A DNA stretch of 34,357 nt, taken from positions 1 to 34,357 of the forward strand of contig NZ_VXCP01000001.1 in the NCBI RefSeq assembly GCF_011355085.1, in the 5' to 3' direction. The DNA is from Pseudomonas akapageensis (GTDB lineage Bacteria; Pseudomonadota; Gammaproteobacteria; Pseudomonadales; Pseudomonadaceae). Shown here in pieces: positions 1 to 9,286 of this stretch (positions within the stretch are counted from its first letter, which is position 1; each line of letters starts with the position of its first letter). The notes under the pieces were generated by a model. It ran no database searches, was not told where the DNA came from, and worked only from the letters and a program-made list of their open reading frames with translations. A program made the position numbers and the translations under genes.

Positions 1-319
1 CACCCAGCCCGCCCAGCAGCGGCACCACGGCGCTGCCGTCTTCGGCCACGGCCAGAACCGGAGGTTCGGCCCCCTTCTCCAGCAACACGCCAGCCAGGCT
101 GCGAATGACGATACCCGCCGCGCACAAAGCGATGATGGGGGTGTCTTGCTGATAGAGCTGGCGCAAGGTCGTACCGAACTCATGGTAGACACGGTCCGCT
201 TCGGTCACCCGCTCGGCCAACCCATGAATCAGTGCATCAGGGTACAGCTGTTGAATCCTGCGCGCGGTGGCCAGGCTGCCGTTGCCAAGGATGACAATGG
301 CCGGTGTGTGACGAGCCAT
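1..319 (-). CDS. cobJ: CbiG-CobJ fusion protein, N-terminal part (cobalamin synthesis; cut by window edge)
   Basis: Only the first 106 residues are present, starting with ATG at 319-317. That start codon shares one base with the cobI stop (TGATG), so translation is probably coupled. The visible part ([20 protein letters not shown], then ALCAAGIVIRSLAG and AVAEDGSAVVPLLGG) resembles the N-terminal and central region of CbiG, the family that opens the ring lactone of cobalt-precorrin-5A. In pseudomonads this region is usually fused in front of the CobJ precorrin-3B C17-methyltransferase. The CobJ part would lie beyond the left edge and cannot be seen, so the fusion is inferred from the family and from the position after cobG-cobH-cobI. 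A stand-alone CbiG is the alternative. Confidence 0.75.
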   Translation of the reverse strand, partial: MARHTPAIVILGNGSLATARRIQQLYPDALIHGLAERVTEADRVYHEFGTTLRQLYQQDTPIIALCAAGIVIRSLAGVLLEKGAEPPVLAVAEDGSAVVPLLGGLG

Positions 320-1050
320 CAACCTTGCCACCTTTCACCGGGAACGATGATCAACGAGAAATACGGCGAGGACTGCGGATCGACCTCATCGAGCGGCACG
401 ATTTTCTGATTGGCCATGGTCGCCCGCTCGACATACAAGGCCCGCTCGGCCAGCCCCAACTCAGCCAGCACCTGGCGCACCTTGGGAAAGTTGCGGCCCA
501 GCTTCATGATCACCGCCGCGTCGGCATCGGCCAGACGCCGCTTCAGCTCTTCATGGGGCAGCACACCGGACAACACCGACAGGCTCTGATTGCGATACAC
601 CAAAGGCGCGCCCAGCACCGAGGCGCCGCCGAGCATGGAGCAGACACCCGGAATCACTTCGGCCTGGTAACGCTCGGCCAGGCGATCGTGCAGGTACATG
701 TACGAGCCATAGAAGAACGGATCACCCTCGCAGATCACCGCCACATCGCGCCCGGCATCCAGGTGCGCGGCCACTTCAAGGCTCGCGGCGTCGTAGAAGT
801 CGCTGATGACTTGCTCATAGGAGAGCGGTGCCGGCAGCGCTTCGGTGGTCACCGGGTACACCAGCGGCATCAGCGCCTGAGCATCCTGCAAGTGCGCCTC
901 GATGATGCCGAAGGCATTGCCCCTCTTGCCCTTGGCCACGAAGTAGGCGACCACTGGCGACTCACGCAGCAGACGCAGGGCTTTGACAGTGATCAGTTCC
1001 GGGTCGCCGGGGCCTACGCCCAGGCCCAGCAAACGTCCGCGCGGCTGCAT
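319..1050 (-). CDS. cobI: Precorrin-2 C20-methyltransferase
   Basis: The 243-residue protein has the usual length for CobI, which transfers a methyl group from S-adenosylmethionine to C20 of precorrin-2 in corrin ring synthesis. It shows the tetrapyrrole methylase pattern: an N-terminal [17 protein letters not shown] loop, a [16 protein letters not shown] motif near the middle for cofactor binding, and [20 protein letters not shown] after it. The start overlaps the cobH stop by one base and the stop overlaps the start of the CbiG-CobJ gene, so it sits inside one leftward operon. The cytoplasmic enzyme is complete with no odd residue seen. Confidence 0.95.
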   Translation of the reverse strand: MQPRGRLLGLGVGPGDPELITVKALRLLRESPVVAYFVAKGKRGNAFGIIEAHLQDAQALMPLVYPVTTEALPAPLSYEQVISDFYDAASLEVAAHLDAGRDVAVICEGDPFFYGSYMYLHDRLAERYQAEVIPGVCSMLGGASVLGAPLVYRNQSLSVLSGVLPHEELKRRLADADAAVIMKLGRNFPKVRQVLAELGLAERALYVERATMANQKIVPLDEVDPQSSPYFSLIIVPGERWQG

Positions 1051-1676
1051 TATTCGACCTCCGTGGCCAGGGCATTGACGGCAGCAGCCGCCATGGCGCT
1101 ACCGCCACGGCGACCCTGCATGATGACAAAAGGTACACCACGGCTGTCAGCCGCGAGCATGGCCTTGGACTCCGCCGCACCGACGAACCCCACCGGAAAG
1201 CCCAGGATAAGCGCAGGTTTTGGCGCGCCAGCATCGATCATTTCCAACAGATAGAAGAGCGCGGTCGGCGCATTGCCGATCACCACCACACTGCCTTCCA
1301 GGTACGGCCGCCACAACTCCAGGGCCACGGCCGAACGGGTATTACCCAGCTCGCGCGCGAGCTCCGGCACGCCTTCGTCCTTGAGGGTGCAGATCACCTC
1401 ATTGTTGGCCGGCAACCGCGCACGGGTAATGCCTTCGGCGACCATCCGCGCATCGCAGAGAATCGGCGCACCGGCCGCCAGCGCATCGCGCCCGGCCTTG
1501 CCGGCACCTGGCGAGAAGCGCAGGTCTTCGATTACCTCGACCATGCCGCAGGCGTGGATCACCCGCACCGCGAGTTTTTCCAGGTCCGCAGGAATGGTGT
1601 CGAGCCGGGCCTCCGCACGAATGATGGCGAAGGAATTGCGATAGATCTCCTGACCATCGCGGATGTAATCAATCAT
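1050..1676 (-). CDS. cobH: Precorrin-8X methylmutase
   Basis: CobH moves the C11 methyl group of precorrin-8X to C12, giving hydrogenobyrinate. I start it at [20 protein letters not shown] (ATG at 1676-1674), the conserved beginning of the family, giving 208 residues. A longer frame to 1700 adds eight residues lying inside cobG and is unlikely. The catalytic histidine region is visible as [12 protein letters not shown] near residue 40, followed by [15 protein letters not shown]. The C-terminal [13 protein letters not shown] and [18 protein letters not shown] segments are typical. It overlaps the end of cobG by 8 bases and its TGA shares a base with the cobI start. Confidence 0.95.
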   Translation of the reverse strand: MIDYIRDGQEIYRNSFAIIRAEARLDTIPADLEKLAVRVIHACGMVEVIEDLRFSPGAGKAGRDALAAGAPILCDARMVAEGITRARLPANNEVICTLKDEGVPELARELGNTRSAVALELWRPYLEGSVVVIGNAPTALFYLLEMIDAGAPKPALILGFPVGFVGAAESKAMLAADSRGVPFVIMQGRRGGSAMAAAAVNALATEVE

Positions 1677-3024
1677 CGAGGTTGCTCCGTGAACAGGCAT
1701 CGAGCAATGCGCCTGCTGCTTCTAGTGTGAGGTTGCGCGCCCGCAGGGCACCGAAGCCCGGAAGCCCTGGGGCACGCAGAAATAGGTCATAACGGCCGGG
1801 CGCCACGGCCAGCAAGGTCGCCGGAGCGACATGGGCCATGGCACAGGACCGTGAGCAGCCACTCAAATGCACGCTGGCAGCCGGGCCACGCTCTTGCAGA
1901 AGATTGGCCAGCAGCAGCGCATCGGCCTTGGTATCCGCCAGGCCTTTGCCGCAGCCGGCAGAGCCGGTACAGGCCACCATGCGCGCCAGCGGCAAGTTCG
2001 GCTCGCAGAGCAGGCCCAGGTCACTCAGCTTGCGGCTGACTTCAGCCGCTCGCTCAAGTGCAATATTGGGCAGCAACAGGCTCTGCCAGGGCGTTAGCCG
2101 CAGGCTGCCATCACCCATCGTTGCCGCCAGATGTGCGACCCCGCGCAAGAGGAGCGGGTTGAGCCGTCCCAACGGCGGTGCCGCGCCGACGGCGACCAAA
2201 CCCGACTCGTGCTGTGGATACGTACCCAGGTGCAGGTCAGCCGGCATTGGCTGGCGACGCCATTGCAACACTGCCGGGTCGCGTCGCAGGGGTATGGCCA
2301 GCGAATCCACGAACGCGCCCATCCCAATCTCGGTCAGCAATTGACGCATTCGCGCCTGCTCGGGTCGGGCCAGGTCGAGAAAACGATTGAGTACCGCCAA
2401 CACCAGCGCATGCCCCTGAGCCAGAGGTACCGCGCCCAGAGGCGCTGTGTTCGCCAGGCAACCAGCCAGACCGAATGCCAGCCACACCTCACCATCCAGC
2501 ATCAACGCCGACAGCCAGAGGTCATGGGGATGCTCGAGCATGGCCATGCCCTCGCCGCCATCGAGTTGCACGGCGAACTTGGCCGATAGTTGATGGAAGC
2601 GCGTGGTCGATTCAAGCGAGTGCAGAATCTGCGTAGCCAAGGGGCGGGTGTCAAACAGCATCTGCCGGTCAATCCCCGCGACCGGGCTCAGCATCAGGTT
2701 GCGCACATCGTCGCCCGCTGCCTGGGACGGTCCGAGGCCTGCGGCCAACAGCATCTCGATCAGCGGCGCCTGCTGCTCGCCGATCCCGCGGATCTGTAAA
2801 TTGCCACGGTTGGTCGCCTCGATCACCCCGCCGGCATAACGCTCGGCGGCCGTGGCCACTGCCTCGGCCTGAGTCGCGTCGAGCACGCCTCCAGCCAGCT
2901 TGATCCGCGAGATGCCGCCATCCAATGCCGCAACGATACGCAACAACCCCGGGCAAGCCGAGGGGCGCAGGGCATCAGAGGTGGTGCGGGCCGACGAAGG
3001 CTCGTTCAAAAGGTCACCCGGCAA
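1669..3024 (-). CDS. cobG: Precorrin-3B synthase (siroheme/4Fe-4S type monooxygenase)
   Basis: CobG uses oxygen to convert precorrin-3A to precorrin-3B, the step that marks the aerobic corrin pathway. The 451-residue frame resembles nitrite/sulfite reductases. RPSACPGLLRIVAALDGG lies at the start of the conserved part, and the cofactor cysteines are visible late in the protein as CTGSAGCGKG and SGCSRSCAMAH. The first codon is uncertain: the frame opens with TTG at 3024 (another TTG is at 3009), no ATG lies before the conserved region, and no clear ribosome binding site is seen. It is the first gene of the leftward operon cobG-cobH-cobI-cobJ and is divergent from cobL. Confidence 0.92.
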   Translation of the reverse strand: MPGDLLNEPSSARTTSDALRPSACPGLLRIVAALDGGISRIKLAGGVLDATQAEAVATAAERYAGGVIEATNRGNLQIRGIGEQQAPLIEMLLAAGLGPSQAAGDDVRNLMLSPVAGIDRQMLFDTRPLATQILHSLESTTRFHQLSAKFAVQLDGGEGMAMLEHPHDLWLSALMLDGEVWLAFGLAGCLANTAPLGAVPLAQGHALVLAVLNRFLDLARPEQARMRQLLTEIGMGAFVDSLAIPLRRDPAVLQWRRQPMPADLHLGTYPQHESGLVAVGAAPPLGRLNPLLLRGVAHLAATMGDGSLRLTPWQSLLLPNIALERAAEVSRKLSDLGLLCEPNLPLARMVACTGSAGCGKGLADTKADALLLANLLQERGPAASVHLSGCSRSCAMAHVAPATLLAVAPGRYDLFLRAPGLPGFGALRARNLTLEAAGALLDACSRSNLDD

Positions 3025-3124
3025 ATGGGAAAAGGCGCTTCAGTGGTGAAGGCGCGGTATTATGCCTGCTTTGTCGGACAGCATGAAAAGCCTGCCTGTC
3101 GGATTAGCGTAATGAGGAAAACGC
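3025..3124. promoter_or_regulatory. Divergent intergenic region between cobG and cobL
   Basis: These 100 bases must hold the start signals of both cob operons. A GAGGAA ribosome binding site lies 6-7 bases before the cobL ATG. An AT-rich TATTAT at about 3058-3063 could serve as a -10 element, but no convincing -35 partner was seen on either strand. The space is too short for a full cobalamin riboswitch plus promoters, and no B12-box-like sequence was recognised. Confidence 0.4.
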
Positions 3125-4336
3125 ATGTCGCCCTGGCTGACAGTAGTGGGAATCGGTGAAGACGGCTTCAGCGGCCTGGGCAAGAATGCCCGGCGCGCAC
3201 TGTTGGGCGCTTCACGGGTATTCGGCGGCCAGCGTCAGCTGGACTTGCTGCCGCATTGCATCGGCGCCGAACGCCAATTGTGGCCCAGCCCCTTTTCTCT
3301 GCAGCCGGTGCTGGCATTGCGTGGCGAGCCGGTCTGCGTGCTGGCCAGCGGTGACCCGATGCTGTTCGGCGTGGGCGCCAGCCTGGCCCGGCAAGTGCCG
3401 GTCGAGGAGTTGAATATCCTCTCTGCACCCTCCTCTTATTCACTGGCAGCAGCCCGTCTTGGCTGGCCGTTGCAAGATATCATCACCCTTTCCGTGGTCG
3501 CCCGGCCCGTGGCCGCCCTGGCCGCCCACCTCTACAGCGGCGTGCGCCTGCTGGTGCTGAGCAATGATGGCAGCAGCCCGGCGGCCATCGCCACGCTGCT
3601 GCGCGAACGCGGCTTCGGCCCCAGCCGCATGACGGTGCTGGAACATCTGGGCGGAAGTGCCGAACGGCGCGTTCAGGCGCTGGCGCAAGACTGGCAAGCC
3701 GCTGATATCGCCGCACTGAACCTGGTCGCCATCGAGTGCCGGGCGGCAAAAGATGCGCCGCGCTTGTCGCCGCTGGCCGGTTTGCCGGATTCAGCCTTCG
3801 AGCACGACGGCCAACTGACCAAGCGCGACGTACGCGCCATCACCCTCGCCCGCCTCGCCCCACAACCGGGCGAACTGCTCTGGGATGTTGGCGCCGGCAG
3901 CGGCTCGATCGGCATCGAGTGGATGCGCGCCCACCCCAGCTGCCGCGCCCTGGCCATCGAGGCCGATGCCGGGCGCCAGCAGTTTATCGAACACAACCGC
4001 GATGCCCTGGGCGTGCCGGGCCTGCAACTGATCCGTGGCCGGGCACCGCAGGCACTGGAAGGACTGGAACGCCCCGATGCCATCTTCATCGGCGGAGGCG
4101 TCACCCGCGAAGGCATTTTGCAGACCTGCTGGGAACAACTGCGCCCCGGCGGACGTCTGGTGGCCAATGCGGTCACCCTGCAAAGCGAACTGACCCTGGT
4201 CGATTGGCGCGAACGGCACGGTGGCGAACTGACCCGTATCCACATCGCCCAGGCCCAGCCGCTGGGCGAGTTCGACACCTGGCGCCAGGCCCTGCCCATC
4301 ACCCTGCTCGAAGCGATCAAGCCCCACGATGCGTGA
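3125..4336 (+). CDS. cobL: Precorrin-6Y C5,15-methyltransferase (decarboxylating), CbiE-CbiT fusion
   Basis: This 403-residue bifunctional enzyme methylates C5 and C15 of precorrin-6Y and removes the acetate carboxyl group at C12. The first half is the CbiE-type tetrapyrrole methylase ([13 protein letters not shown] at the start, [15 protein letters not shown] near residue 78). The second half, from about residue 205, is the CbiT-type SAM methyltransferase with the glycine-rich loop [16 protein letters not shown] and [11 protein letters not shown]. It begins the rightward operon, and its last codons overlap cbiD by 8 bases. Length and both domains are normal for the family. Confidence 0.95.
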   Translation: MSPWLTVVGIGEDGFSGLGKNARRALLGASRVFGGQRQLDLLPHCIGAERQLWPSPFSLQPVLALRGEPVCVLASGDPMLFGVGASLARQVPVEELNILSAPSSYSLAAARLGWPLQDIITLSVVARPVAALAAHLYSGVRLLVLSNDGSSPAAIATLLRERGFGPSRMTVLEHLGGSAERRVQALAQDWQAADIAALNLVAIECRAAKDAPRLSPLAGLPDSAFEHDGQLTKRDVRAITLARLAPQPGELLWDVGAGSGSIGIEWMRAHPSCRALAIEADAGRQQFIEHNRDALGVPGLQLIRGRAPQALEGLERPDAIFIGGGVTREGILQTCWEQLRPGGRLVANAVTLQSELTLVDWRERHGGELTRIHIAQAQPLGEFDTWRQALPITLLEAIKPHDA

Positions 4337-5426
4337 CGAAACCGGCGAACACCCCGTCCCCCTGCGCAGCGGCCTGACCACCGGCAGCTGCGCCACCGCC
4401 ACCAGCCTGGCAGCCGCACGCTTGCTGTTGACGGGGCAGGCCAGCGACGCCGTGGAGATCACCCTGCCCAAGGGCAAGCAGGTGCAGATGCGCCTGGAAT
4501 TCTGCCGCCTGGCTGGGGAAGGTGCCGAGGCCGGCACCTTGAAAGATGCCGGCGATGACCCGGACGTGACTCACGGCGCATTGCTCTACAGCCAGGTGCG
4601 CTTGTGCGCCGAGCCCGGTGTGCGCTTTTTCGCGGGCATTGGCGTCGGCACCGTAACCCGCCCCGGCCTGGTGCTGGGTGTTGGCGAACCGGCGATCAAT
4701 CCCGTGCCGCGCAAGATGATGTGCGAACACCTGCAACAACTGGCCGCCGAATGCGCTTATGCCGGCGGCTTCGAGGTGACGGTCAACGTCGAGAACGGGG
4801 AAATCCTGGCCCAAAAGACCATGAACCCGCGCCTGGGCATTCTTGGCGGCCTGTCGATCCTGGGCACCAGCGGCATCGTGCGACCGTTTTCCTGCTCGGC
4901 CTACATTGCCTCGATTCATCAAGGCATCGATGTGGCGAAAACCAACGGCTACCTGCACATCGCCGCCTGCACTGGCAACGCCAGCGAGGACACCATGCGC
5001 CGGGTCTACAACCTGCCGGAAATCGCCCTGGTGGAAATGGGCGACTTCGTCGGTGCCGTGCTCAAGCACCTGCGCAAAGTCCCGGTGGAAAAACTCAGCC
5101 TGTGCGGCGGCTTCGGCAAGATCAGCAAACTGGCTGCCGGACACATGGACCTGCACAGCCGCCATTCCAGCATCAACCTGCCACAACTGGCCGAGTGGGC
5201 CGCCGCCATCGGCGCAGATGCCGAGCTGCAAACCGCCATCTGCCAGGCCAACACCAGCCAACAGGCCCTCGCCCTGGCCAGCGCCGCCGGCATCGCGCTG
5301 GGGGATGCGGTGTGCCAGCACGCACTGGACTTCGCCCGCAGCGTGGTGCCGGCGCAGGTGCAGGTAGAAGTTTTCGCCATTGATCGCCAGGGTGGCATCG
5401 TCGGCCACGCAGGAGCCTTTTCATGA
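4329..5426 (+). CDS. cbiD: Cobalt-precorrin-5B C1-methyltransferase
   Basis: CbiD methylates C1 of the ring with S-adenosylmethionine. The 365-residue protein shows the family signatures: [19 protein letters not shown] at the N-terminus, [15 protein letters not shown] near residue 100, [15 protein letters not shown] near residue 175, and [16 protein letters not shown] later. CbiD was defined in the anaerobic pathway, yet here it is in an operon with aerobic-type cobL and cobK and next to cobG. In pseudomonads it is thought to stand in for CobF, which is not seen in this window. It overlaps cobL by 8 bases and cobK by 4 (ATGA), consistent with coupled translation. Confidence 0.95.
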   Translation: MRDETGEHPVPLRSGLTTGSCATATSLAAARLLLTGQASDAVEITLPKGKQVQMRLEFCRLAGEGAEAGTLKDAGDDPDVTHGALLYSQVRLCAEPGVRFFAGIGVGTVTRPGLVLGVGEPAINPVPRKMMCEHLQQLAAECAYAGGFEVTVNVENGEILAQKTMNPRLGILGGLSILGTSGIVRPFSCSAYIASIHQGIDVAKTNGYLHIAACTGNASEDTMRRVYNLPEIALVEMGDFVGAVLKHLRKVPVEKLSLCGGFGKISKLAAGHMDLHSRHSSINLPQLAEWAAAIGADAELQTAICQANTSQQALALASAAGIALGDAVCQHALDFARSVVPAQVQVEVFAIDRQGGIVGHAGAFS

Positions 5427-6157
5427 AACGCATTCTGTTGCTCGGTGGCGTGACCGAAGCCCTGGCGATCGCTCGCACGTTGGGGCCGGAGCATATATAC
5501 AGCCTGGCTGGTATCGGGCGGGTACCGACCGACCTGCGTTGCCAGGTTCGTGTTGGTGGCTATGGTGGCGCAGAAGGTTTGGCCGCGTTCATTCGTGCCG
5601 AAGAGATAACCCTGCTGATCGATGCTACTCACCCCTATGCGGCGCAGATCAGCCATAACGGGGTCAACGCGGCGCGTCTGGCGGGCATCCCGTGCTGGGC
5701 GTTGAGGCGTCCGGCCTGGGAACCGCAGCCTGGGGATGACTGGCGTGAGGTGGCGGATTGGGCTGAGTTGATGCAGGCGTTGGCGCCGTTCAAGCGGCCG
5801 CTGTTTACGCTGGGGCGGGAGCCGTTGCAGCACCTTGGTGAAATTCCTGCCGAACAGTTTTGGACTTTACGTGCACTCGATTCGGTTCCTGGCAATGAGC
5901 GCTGCGAAGTGATGGGGGCACGTGGGCCGTTCCGGCTGGAGGATGAGCGCGAACTGTTCAAGCGTCGCCAGATCGATGTGTTGATCAGCAAGAACAGCGG
6001 CAGCAGTGCTACCGAGCCCAAGCTGGAAGTTGCGCGGGAGCGTGGGGTGCCTGTAATGATTTTGCAGCGGCCAACCCTCCCGAAGGTGGATCAGGAGTTT
6101 CTTGCGGTGAGCGAACTGACGTCATCGCTGGCAAGCCAGCTCCCACAGAAGGCATGA
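5423..6157 (+). CDS. cobK: Precorrin-6A reductase, C-terminus encoded by a REP sequence
   Basis: CobK reduces precorrin-6A to precorrin-6Y with NADPH. The 244-residue protein begins [17 protein letters not shown] and contains the family motifs [16 protein letters not shown] (about residue 70) and [17 protein letters not shown] (about 192). It is the last gene of cobL-cbiD-cobK. The final residues, [10 protein letters not shown], are read from the left arm (6122-6149) of a REP-type inverted repeat whose other arm lies downstream at 6189-6216. The natural end of the gene has therefore probably been replaced by, or extended into, the repeat. The conserved core ends before this tail, so the enzyme should be active. 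Confidence 0.93.
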   Translation: MKRILLLGGVTEALAIARTLGPEHIYSLAGIGRVPTDLRCQVRVGGYGGAEGLAAFIRAEEITLLIDATHPYAAQISHNGVNAARLAGIPCWALRRPAWEPQPGDDWREVADWAELMQALAPFKRPLFTLGREPLQHLGEIPAEQFWTLRALDSVPGNERCEVMGARGPFRLEDERELFKRRQIDVLISKNSGSSATEPKLEVARERGVPVMILQRPTLPKVDQEFLAVSELTSSLASQLPQKA

Positions 6158-6216
6158 GCGTTCAAAAATCATCGGTCTGACACGTATCTCTGTGGGAGCT
6201 GGCTTGCCAGCGATGA
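6122..6216. repeat. REP-type inverted repeat pair overlapping the 3' end of cobK
   Basis: Two perfect 28-base inverted arms (6122-6149 and 6189-6216) with core GGGAGCTGGCTTGCCAGCG are separated by 39 bases. The same family occurs at 31716-31806 with GCGGGCTTGCCCGC in place of GCTGGCTTGCCAGC. The left arm is coding sequence of cobK. The pair could fold in RNA as a stabilising or terminating stem after the cob operon. Confidence 0.85.
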
Positions 6217-6352
6217 GGCCCTGCCAGACAACACAAAAACGACCTTCAAAAAACAATCCATTGCGTCACCCCACCACAGCCCCGCATTTTTACTTATCCC
6301 GTCTATTCTGGCTAAATGGCCACCGTTCACTGACCCCAACCCGGACCTGCCC

Positions 6353-6742
6353 ATGCCCCGACACCGGCTCGCCTATGCCTGGATCGCCTGCTTCGCAGTG
6401 CTGTTCAACATGCTGGCCATGCCCATGTCCGGTGCTTCGCCGCAACCACAGGTCGAGCAATTGTTATGGGGCTCGTTTTGCTCGGGCTCAGGTAGCCGCC
6501 TGGTCGCCATCTCACTGGGCAAGGTTGACCAGGGTTCCACACAAGGCAACGATCACTCGACCATGCAGCACTGCTGGTGCTGCTCAGGTTCCGCGCCGCT
6601 GGTGGCCTTGCCGGGGCATTCGGCCCGATTGATGTTGGCGCACATTGACTTCACTGTGGAGGTGCCCACGGCACCGGCCATCACCCCCTCGCCACGCCAG
6701 CAGTGGCCCAGTCTCAACCCGCGCGCATCCCCTCTGGCCTGA
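6353..6742 (+). CDS. DUF2946-family protein, first gene of copper cassette
   Basis: This 129-residue protein has an N-terminal hydrophobic segment (AYAWIACFAVLFNMLAMPMS) that is a signal peptide or membrane anchor. It then has a cysteine/histidine patch HCWCCSGSAPLVALPGH around residue 73, a layout seen in DUF2946 proteins. Such proteins commonly flank the periplasmic copper chaperone PCu(A)C in proteobacteria, and that is the next gene here. The biochemical role is unknown; metal binding is inferred from the Met/His/Cys content and neighbours. The ATG at 6353 has only a weak upstream GGA, so the start is moderately certain. Confidence 0.7.
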   Translation: MPRHRLAYAWIACFAVLFNMLAMPMSGASPQPQVEQLLWGSFCSGSGSRLVAISLGKVDQGSTQGNDHSTMQHCWCCSGSAPLVALPGHSARLMLAHIDFTVEVPTAPAITPSPRQQWPSLNPRASPLA

Positions 6743-6787
6743 TTCACCTCGCACATCCCTGTGTCCTGAATCGACTGGAGAATCACC

Positions 6788-7267
6788 TTGCTGAAGAAAG
6801 CACTCGTTCTGGCCGCCCTGCTGCTGCCTGCCTGTTTTGCCAATGCCCACGAATACAGCGTCGGCGACCTGGAAGTCGCTCAACCCTGGTCCATGGAGCT
6901 GCCGCCAAACGCACCCACCGTTGCCGCCTATTTTATGATCCATAATAAGGGCACGAGCGCCGACCGCCTGCTCAGCGTCGACAGCCCCATCGCGGGCAAG
7001 GCCGAGCTGCACGAGCATGTGAAAAATGGCGACATGATGAAGATGCAGCAGGTCCAGAGCGTGGAAATCACCGCCGGAGGTGGCGTGACCTTCGCGCCCA
7101 TGGCCCACCACGTGATGCTGATGGAACTCAAGGATCGCAGCCTGTTGCAGGATGGCAAGCGCTTCCCGCTGACCCTGCATTTCGAGAAGGCCGGCGATTT
7201 GACCGTCGAGGTCACCGTACAAAAGAAAGCCCCGAACGATAACGGGGCACAAGAAATACAGCATTGA
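6788..7267 (+). CDS. Periplasmic copper chaperone PCu(A)C
   Basis: The 159-residue secreted protein belongs to the PCu(A)C family, which binds Cu(I) and passes it to copper enzymes such as cytochrome oxidase or to uptake systems. It starts with TTG (6788-6790), placed 7-8 bases after a GGAG site, and has a signal peptide ending near CFANAH. The copper ligands of the family are visible: the histidine/methionine cluster ELHEHVKNGDMMKM (about residues 75-88) and, 20-odd residues later, FAPMAHHVMLM. A short GC-rich hairpin (7229-7248) lies in its last codons. The flanking DUF2946 genes and the downstream PepSY protein support a copper role. Confidence 0.9.
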   Translation: MLKKALVLAALLLPACFANAHEYSVGDLEVAQPWSMELPPNAPTVAAYFMIHNKGTSADRLLSVDSPIAGKAELHEHVKNGDMMKMQQVQSVEITAGGGVTFAPMAHHVMLMELKDRSLLQDGKRFPLTLHFEKAGDLTVEVTVQKKAPNDNGAQEIQH

Positions 7268-7277
7268 TCGCTGATCG

Positions 7278-7727
7278 GTGACCCCTATGCGCAGACCCGG
7301 CGCCAGACCATCAGGATTGCATCACCGTCACGCGAAGACGGCGAGCGGCTCCTGGCTGAGTTTGTTTGCAATGTTGATGATCTTCATCGGCCCGCTGATT
7401 TCTCAAGCGATGCCGATGGATCACCGCATGCCGATGTCCATGAACCAAAACATGGACATGCGCACGGCCGCCCCCGACTGCCACGATGCGGGCCACCCAC
7501 CCGAGCATTGCGGCAACTCGGGCAAGCTGCACGCGCTCTGGGAAAAGTGCGGCTACTGCAGCTTGCTCTTCCATAGCCCGGCCTTGCCCCAGGCGCTTAG
7601 TCTGGTAGCCGCCGACACACCTTCGGCAACCACCGACCTCTCCCTCCAACCGCAACAGGGCCATGCCCTCCAAGCGGTATTTCCCGGTGCACGCACCCGC
7701 GCCCCACCAGCACTCGCTCACGTTTGA
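7278..7727 (+). CDS. DUF2946-family protein, Met/His-rich
   Basis: The 149-residue protein has one hydrophobic segment (SLFAMLMIFIGPLISQ) and then a strikingly methionine/histidine-rich stretch (MPMDHRMPMSMNQNMDM), a CHDAGHPPEHCG patch and a KCGYCSLLFH motif of DUF2946 type. These are typical soft-metal ligands, so periplasmic copper binding is likely but unproven. It follows the PCu(A)C gene by 10 bases and is probably cotranscribed. ATG at 7287 is an alternative start, removing three residues. Confidence 0.72.
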   Translation: MTPMRRPGARPSGLHHRHAKTASGSWLSLFAMLMIFIGPLISQAMPMDHRMPMSMNQNMDMRTAAPDCHDAGHPPEHCGNSGKLHALWEKCGYCSLLFHSPALPQALSLVAADTPSATTDLSLQPQQGHALQAVFPGARTRAPPALAHV

Positions 7728-7817
7728 CTCAAATATCACGTTGCCGAATCTGAAAGCACTGCTCAGACAGTCGCAGTCGGCTGCGCGCGACCTATTTGCA
7801 ACACGTGGAGCAAGCTC

Positions 7818-9188
7818 ATGAGCAAGCCGAAAATTTCGTTCTACAACCTGGCCTGGCGCTGGCATTTCTATGCCGGGCTGTTCGTTGCCCCTTTCATGGT
7901 CCTGTTGGCCCTGACCGGGATCATCTACCTGTTCAAACCACAGCTCGACCCGCTGATGTACAGCGACCTGATGACAGTAAACGCCGGCCATCACACCCTC
8001 AGTGCCGATGTGCAATTGAGTCGGGTGCAGGCCGCTTATCCACAGGGCCATGTCGACCAGTACCTGCCCGCGCCGAGTGCCGAGCGCAGTGCCCAGTTCG
8101 TGGTGAAACAGGACGGGCGCGAACTCAATGTCTTTATCGACCCGTACACCGGCACACTCCTCGGTGAACAGGATGCCAAGAACAACCTGCAAGCCATCGC
8201 CCGCGCCCTGCACGGCGAACTTATGATCGGCCCGATCGGCGACCGGCTGGTTGAGCTGGCCGCAGGCTGGGGCATTGTCCTGGTGGTGTCCGGGATGTAT
8301 CTGTGGTGGCCGCGCGGCAAGGTGGCCGGTGGCGTACTGTGGCCGCGCCTGTACAGCCGGGGCCGTGTTTTCTGGCGTGATCTGCATGCGGTCATCGGCT
8401 TCTGGGGCGGCGCCTTCTTGCTGGTGATGTTGCTCAGCGGTATGACCTGGACCGGCGTCTGGGGCAAGCAGTTCGCCCAGGTCTGGAACACCTTCCCCGC
8501 GCTGATGTGGAACGACGTGCCCAAGTCCGATCAAGAGGCTCGGGTACTGAACACCGCCACCCGCCAGACCGTGCCATGGGCAATGGAAAACACGCCCATG
8601 CCGCAATCGGGTGCACACGCTGAACACGCTGGCCATAACACCGCAGCCACTGCACCAGCTGCACCGCAAGTAAGCCTGCAGCAGGTCGTCGATCTCGCCA
8701 CCGAACACGGCGTCGCGCCCGGCTACAGCATCACCTTGCCGAGCACCGCCGAGGGCGTTTTCACCATCGCCGTGTTCGCCGACGACCCCCGCAACGATGC
8801 CACCCTGCATATCGATCAATACAGCGCCAAGGTGCTGGCCGACGTGCGCTGGCAGGACTACGGCAACGTTGCCCGTGCCACTGAAGTGGGCGTGATGCTG
8901 CACGAAGGCAAGATGTTTGGCCCGGTCAACCAGATCATCGTGCTGGTGATCTGTCTGATGATTCTGCTCAGTGCCGTCAGTGGCGTGGTGATGTGGTGGA
9001 AGCGTCGTCCGCAAGGCAGCTTCGGCGTGCCGCCGCTGCGTCATGATTTGCCGAAGTGGAAGACGGCGATTGTGGTCATGATTGGGTTGGGGGTGGCGTT
9101 TCCGTTGGTGGGGGTTTCGTTGGTTGCGGTTTGGGCGTTGGATTGGGGATTGTTGTCGCGACTGGGCCAGAAAGTGGAGATGGCCTGA
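7818..9188 (+). CDS. PepSY-associated transmembrane protein (putative metal/iron reductase type)
   Basis: The 456-residue inner-membrane protein has the PepSY_TM layout. A first helix starts near residue 14 (NLAWRWHFYAGLFVAPFMVL) and is followed by a periplasmic PepSY region with FIDPYTGTLLGEQD. Further helices lie near 150, 195, 375 and 430. Histidines next to the helices (RWHFYAG, ALHGEL, DLHAVIGFWGG, LHEGKMFG) fit haem or metal-linked electron transfer, as suggested for siderophore- or copper-linked family members. A His-rich loop HAEHAGHN sits in the central periplasmic part. A GGAG lies 8 bases before the ATG. In related clusters a TonB copper receptor is often nearby; none is seen here. 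Confidence 0.85.
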   Translation: MSKPKISFYNLAWRWHFYAGLFVAPFMVLLALTGIIYLFKPQLDPLMYSDLMTVNAGHHTLSADVQLSRVQAAYPQGHVDQYLPAPSAERSAQFVVKQDGRELNVFIDPYTGTLLGEQDAKNNLQAIARALHGELMIGPIGDRLVELAAGWGIVLVVSGMYLWWPRGKVAGGVLWPRLYSRGRVFWRDLHAVIGFWGGAFLLVMLLSGMTWTGVWGKQFAQVWNTFPALMWNDVPKSDQEARVLNTATRQTVPWAMENTPMPQSGAHAEHAGHNTAATAPAAPQVSLQQVVDLATEHGVAPGYSITLPSTAEGVFTIAVFADDPRNDATLHIDQYSAKVLADVRWQDYGNVARATEVGVMLHEGKMFGPVNQIIVLVICLMILLSAVSGVVMWWKRRPQGSFGVPPLRHDLPKWKTAIVVMIGLGVAFPLVGVSLVAVWALDWGLLSRLGQKVEMA

Positions 9189-9221
9189 GACCTTGATTGC
9201 TTGTTTGGCCTGATCGGCAAA

Positions 9222-9246
9222 GCGGCTGTCACTTGGTGACAGCCGC
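9222..9246. terminator. Hairpin between convergent PepSY and lectin genes
   Basis: A perfect 11-base inverted repeat (GCGGCTGTCAC / GTGACAGCCGC) with a 3-base loop lies between two genes that converge. On the minus strand it is followed by CTTT only, and on the plus strand by no T run. It may act as a bidirectional terminator, but a weak one by sequence. Confidence 0.5.
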
Positions 9247-9286
9247 GAAGAACCAACATAAATTTGGTCTGTGTGAGCAATATGGA

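Noticed and set aside
3025..3124. Cobalamin riboswitch in front of the cob operons
   Set aside because: The spacer is only 100 bases and no B12-box-like motif was found.
7229..7248. GC-rich hairpin in the last codons of the PCu(A)C gene as a terminator
   Set aside because: No T run follows and the next gene starts 10 bases after the stop, so operon read-through is more likely.
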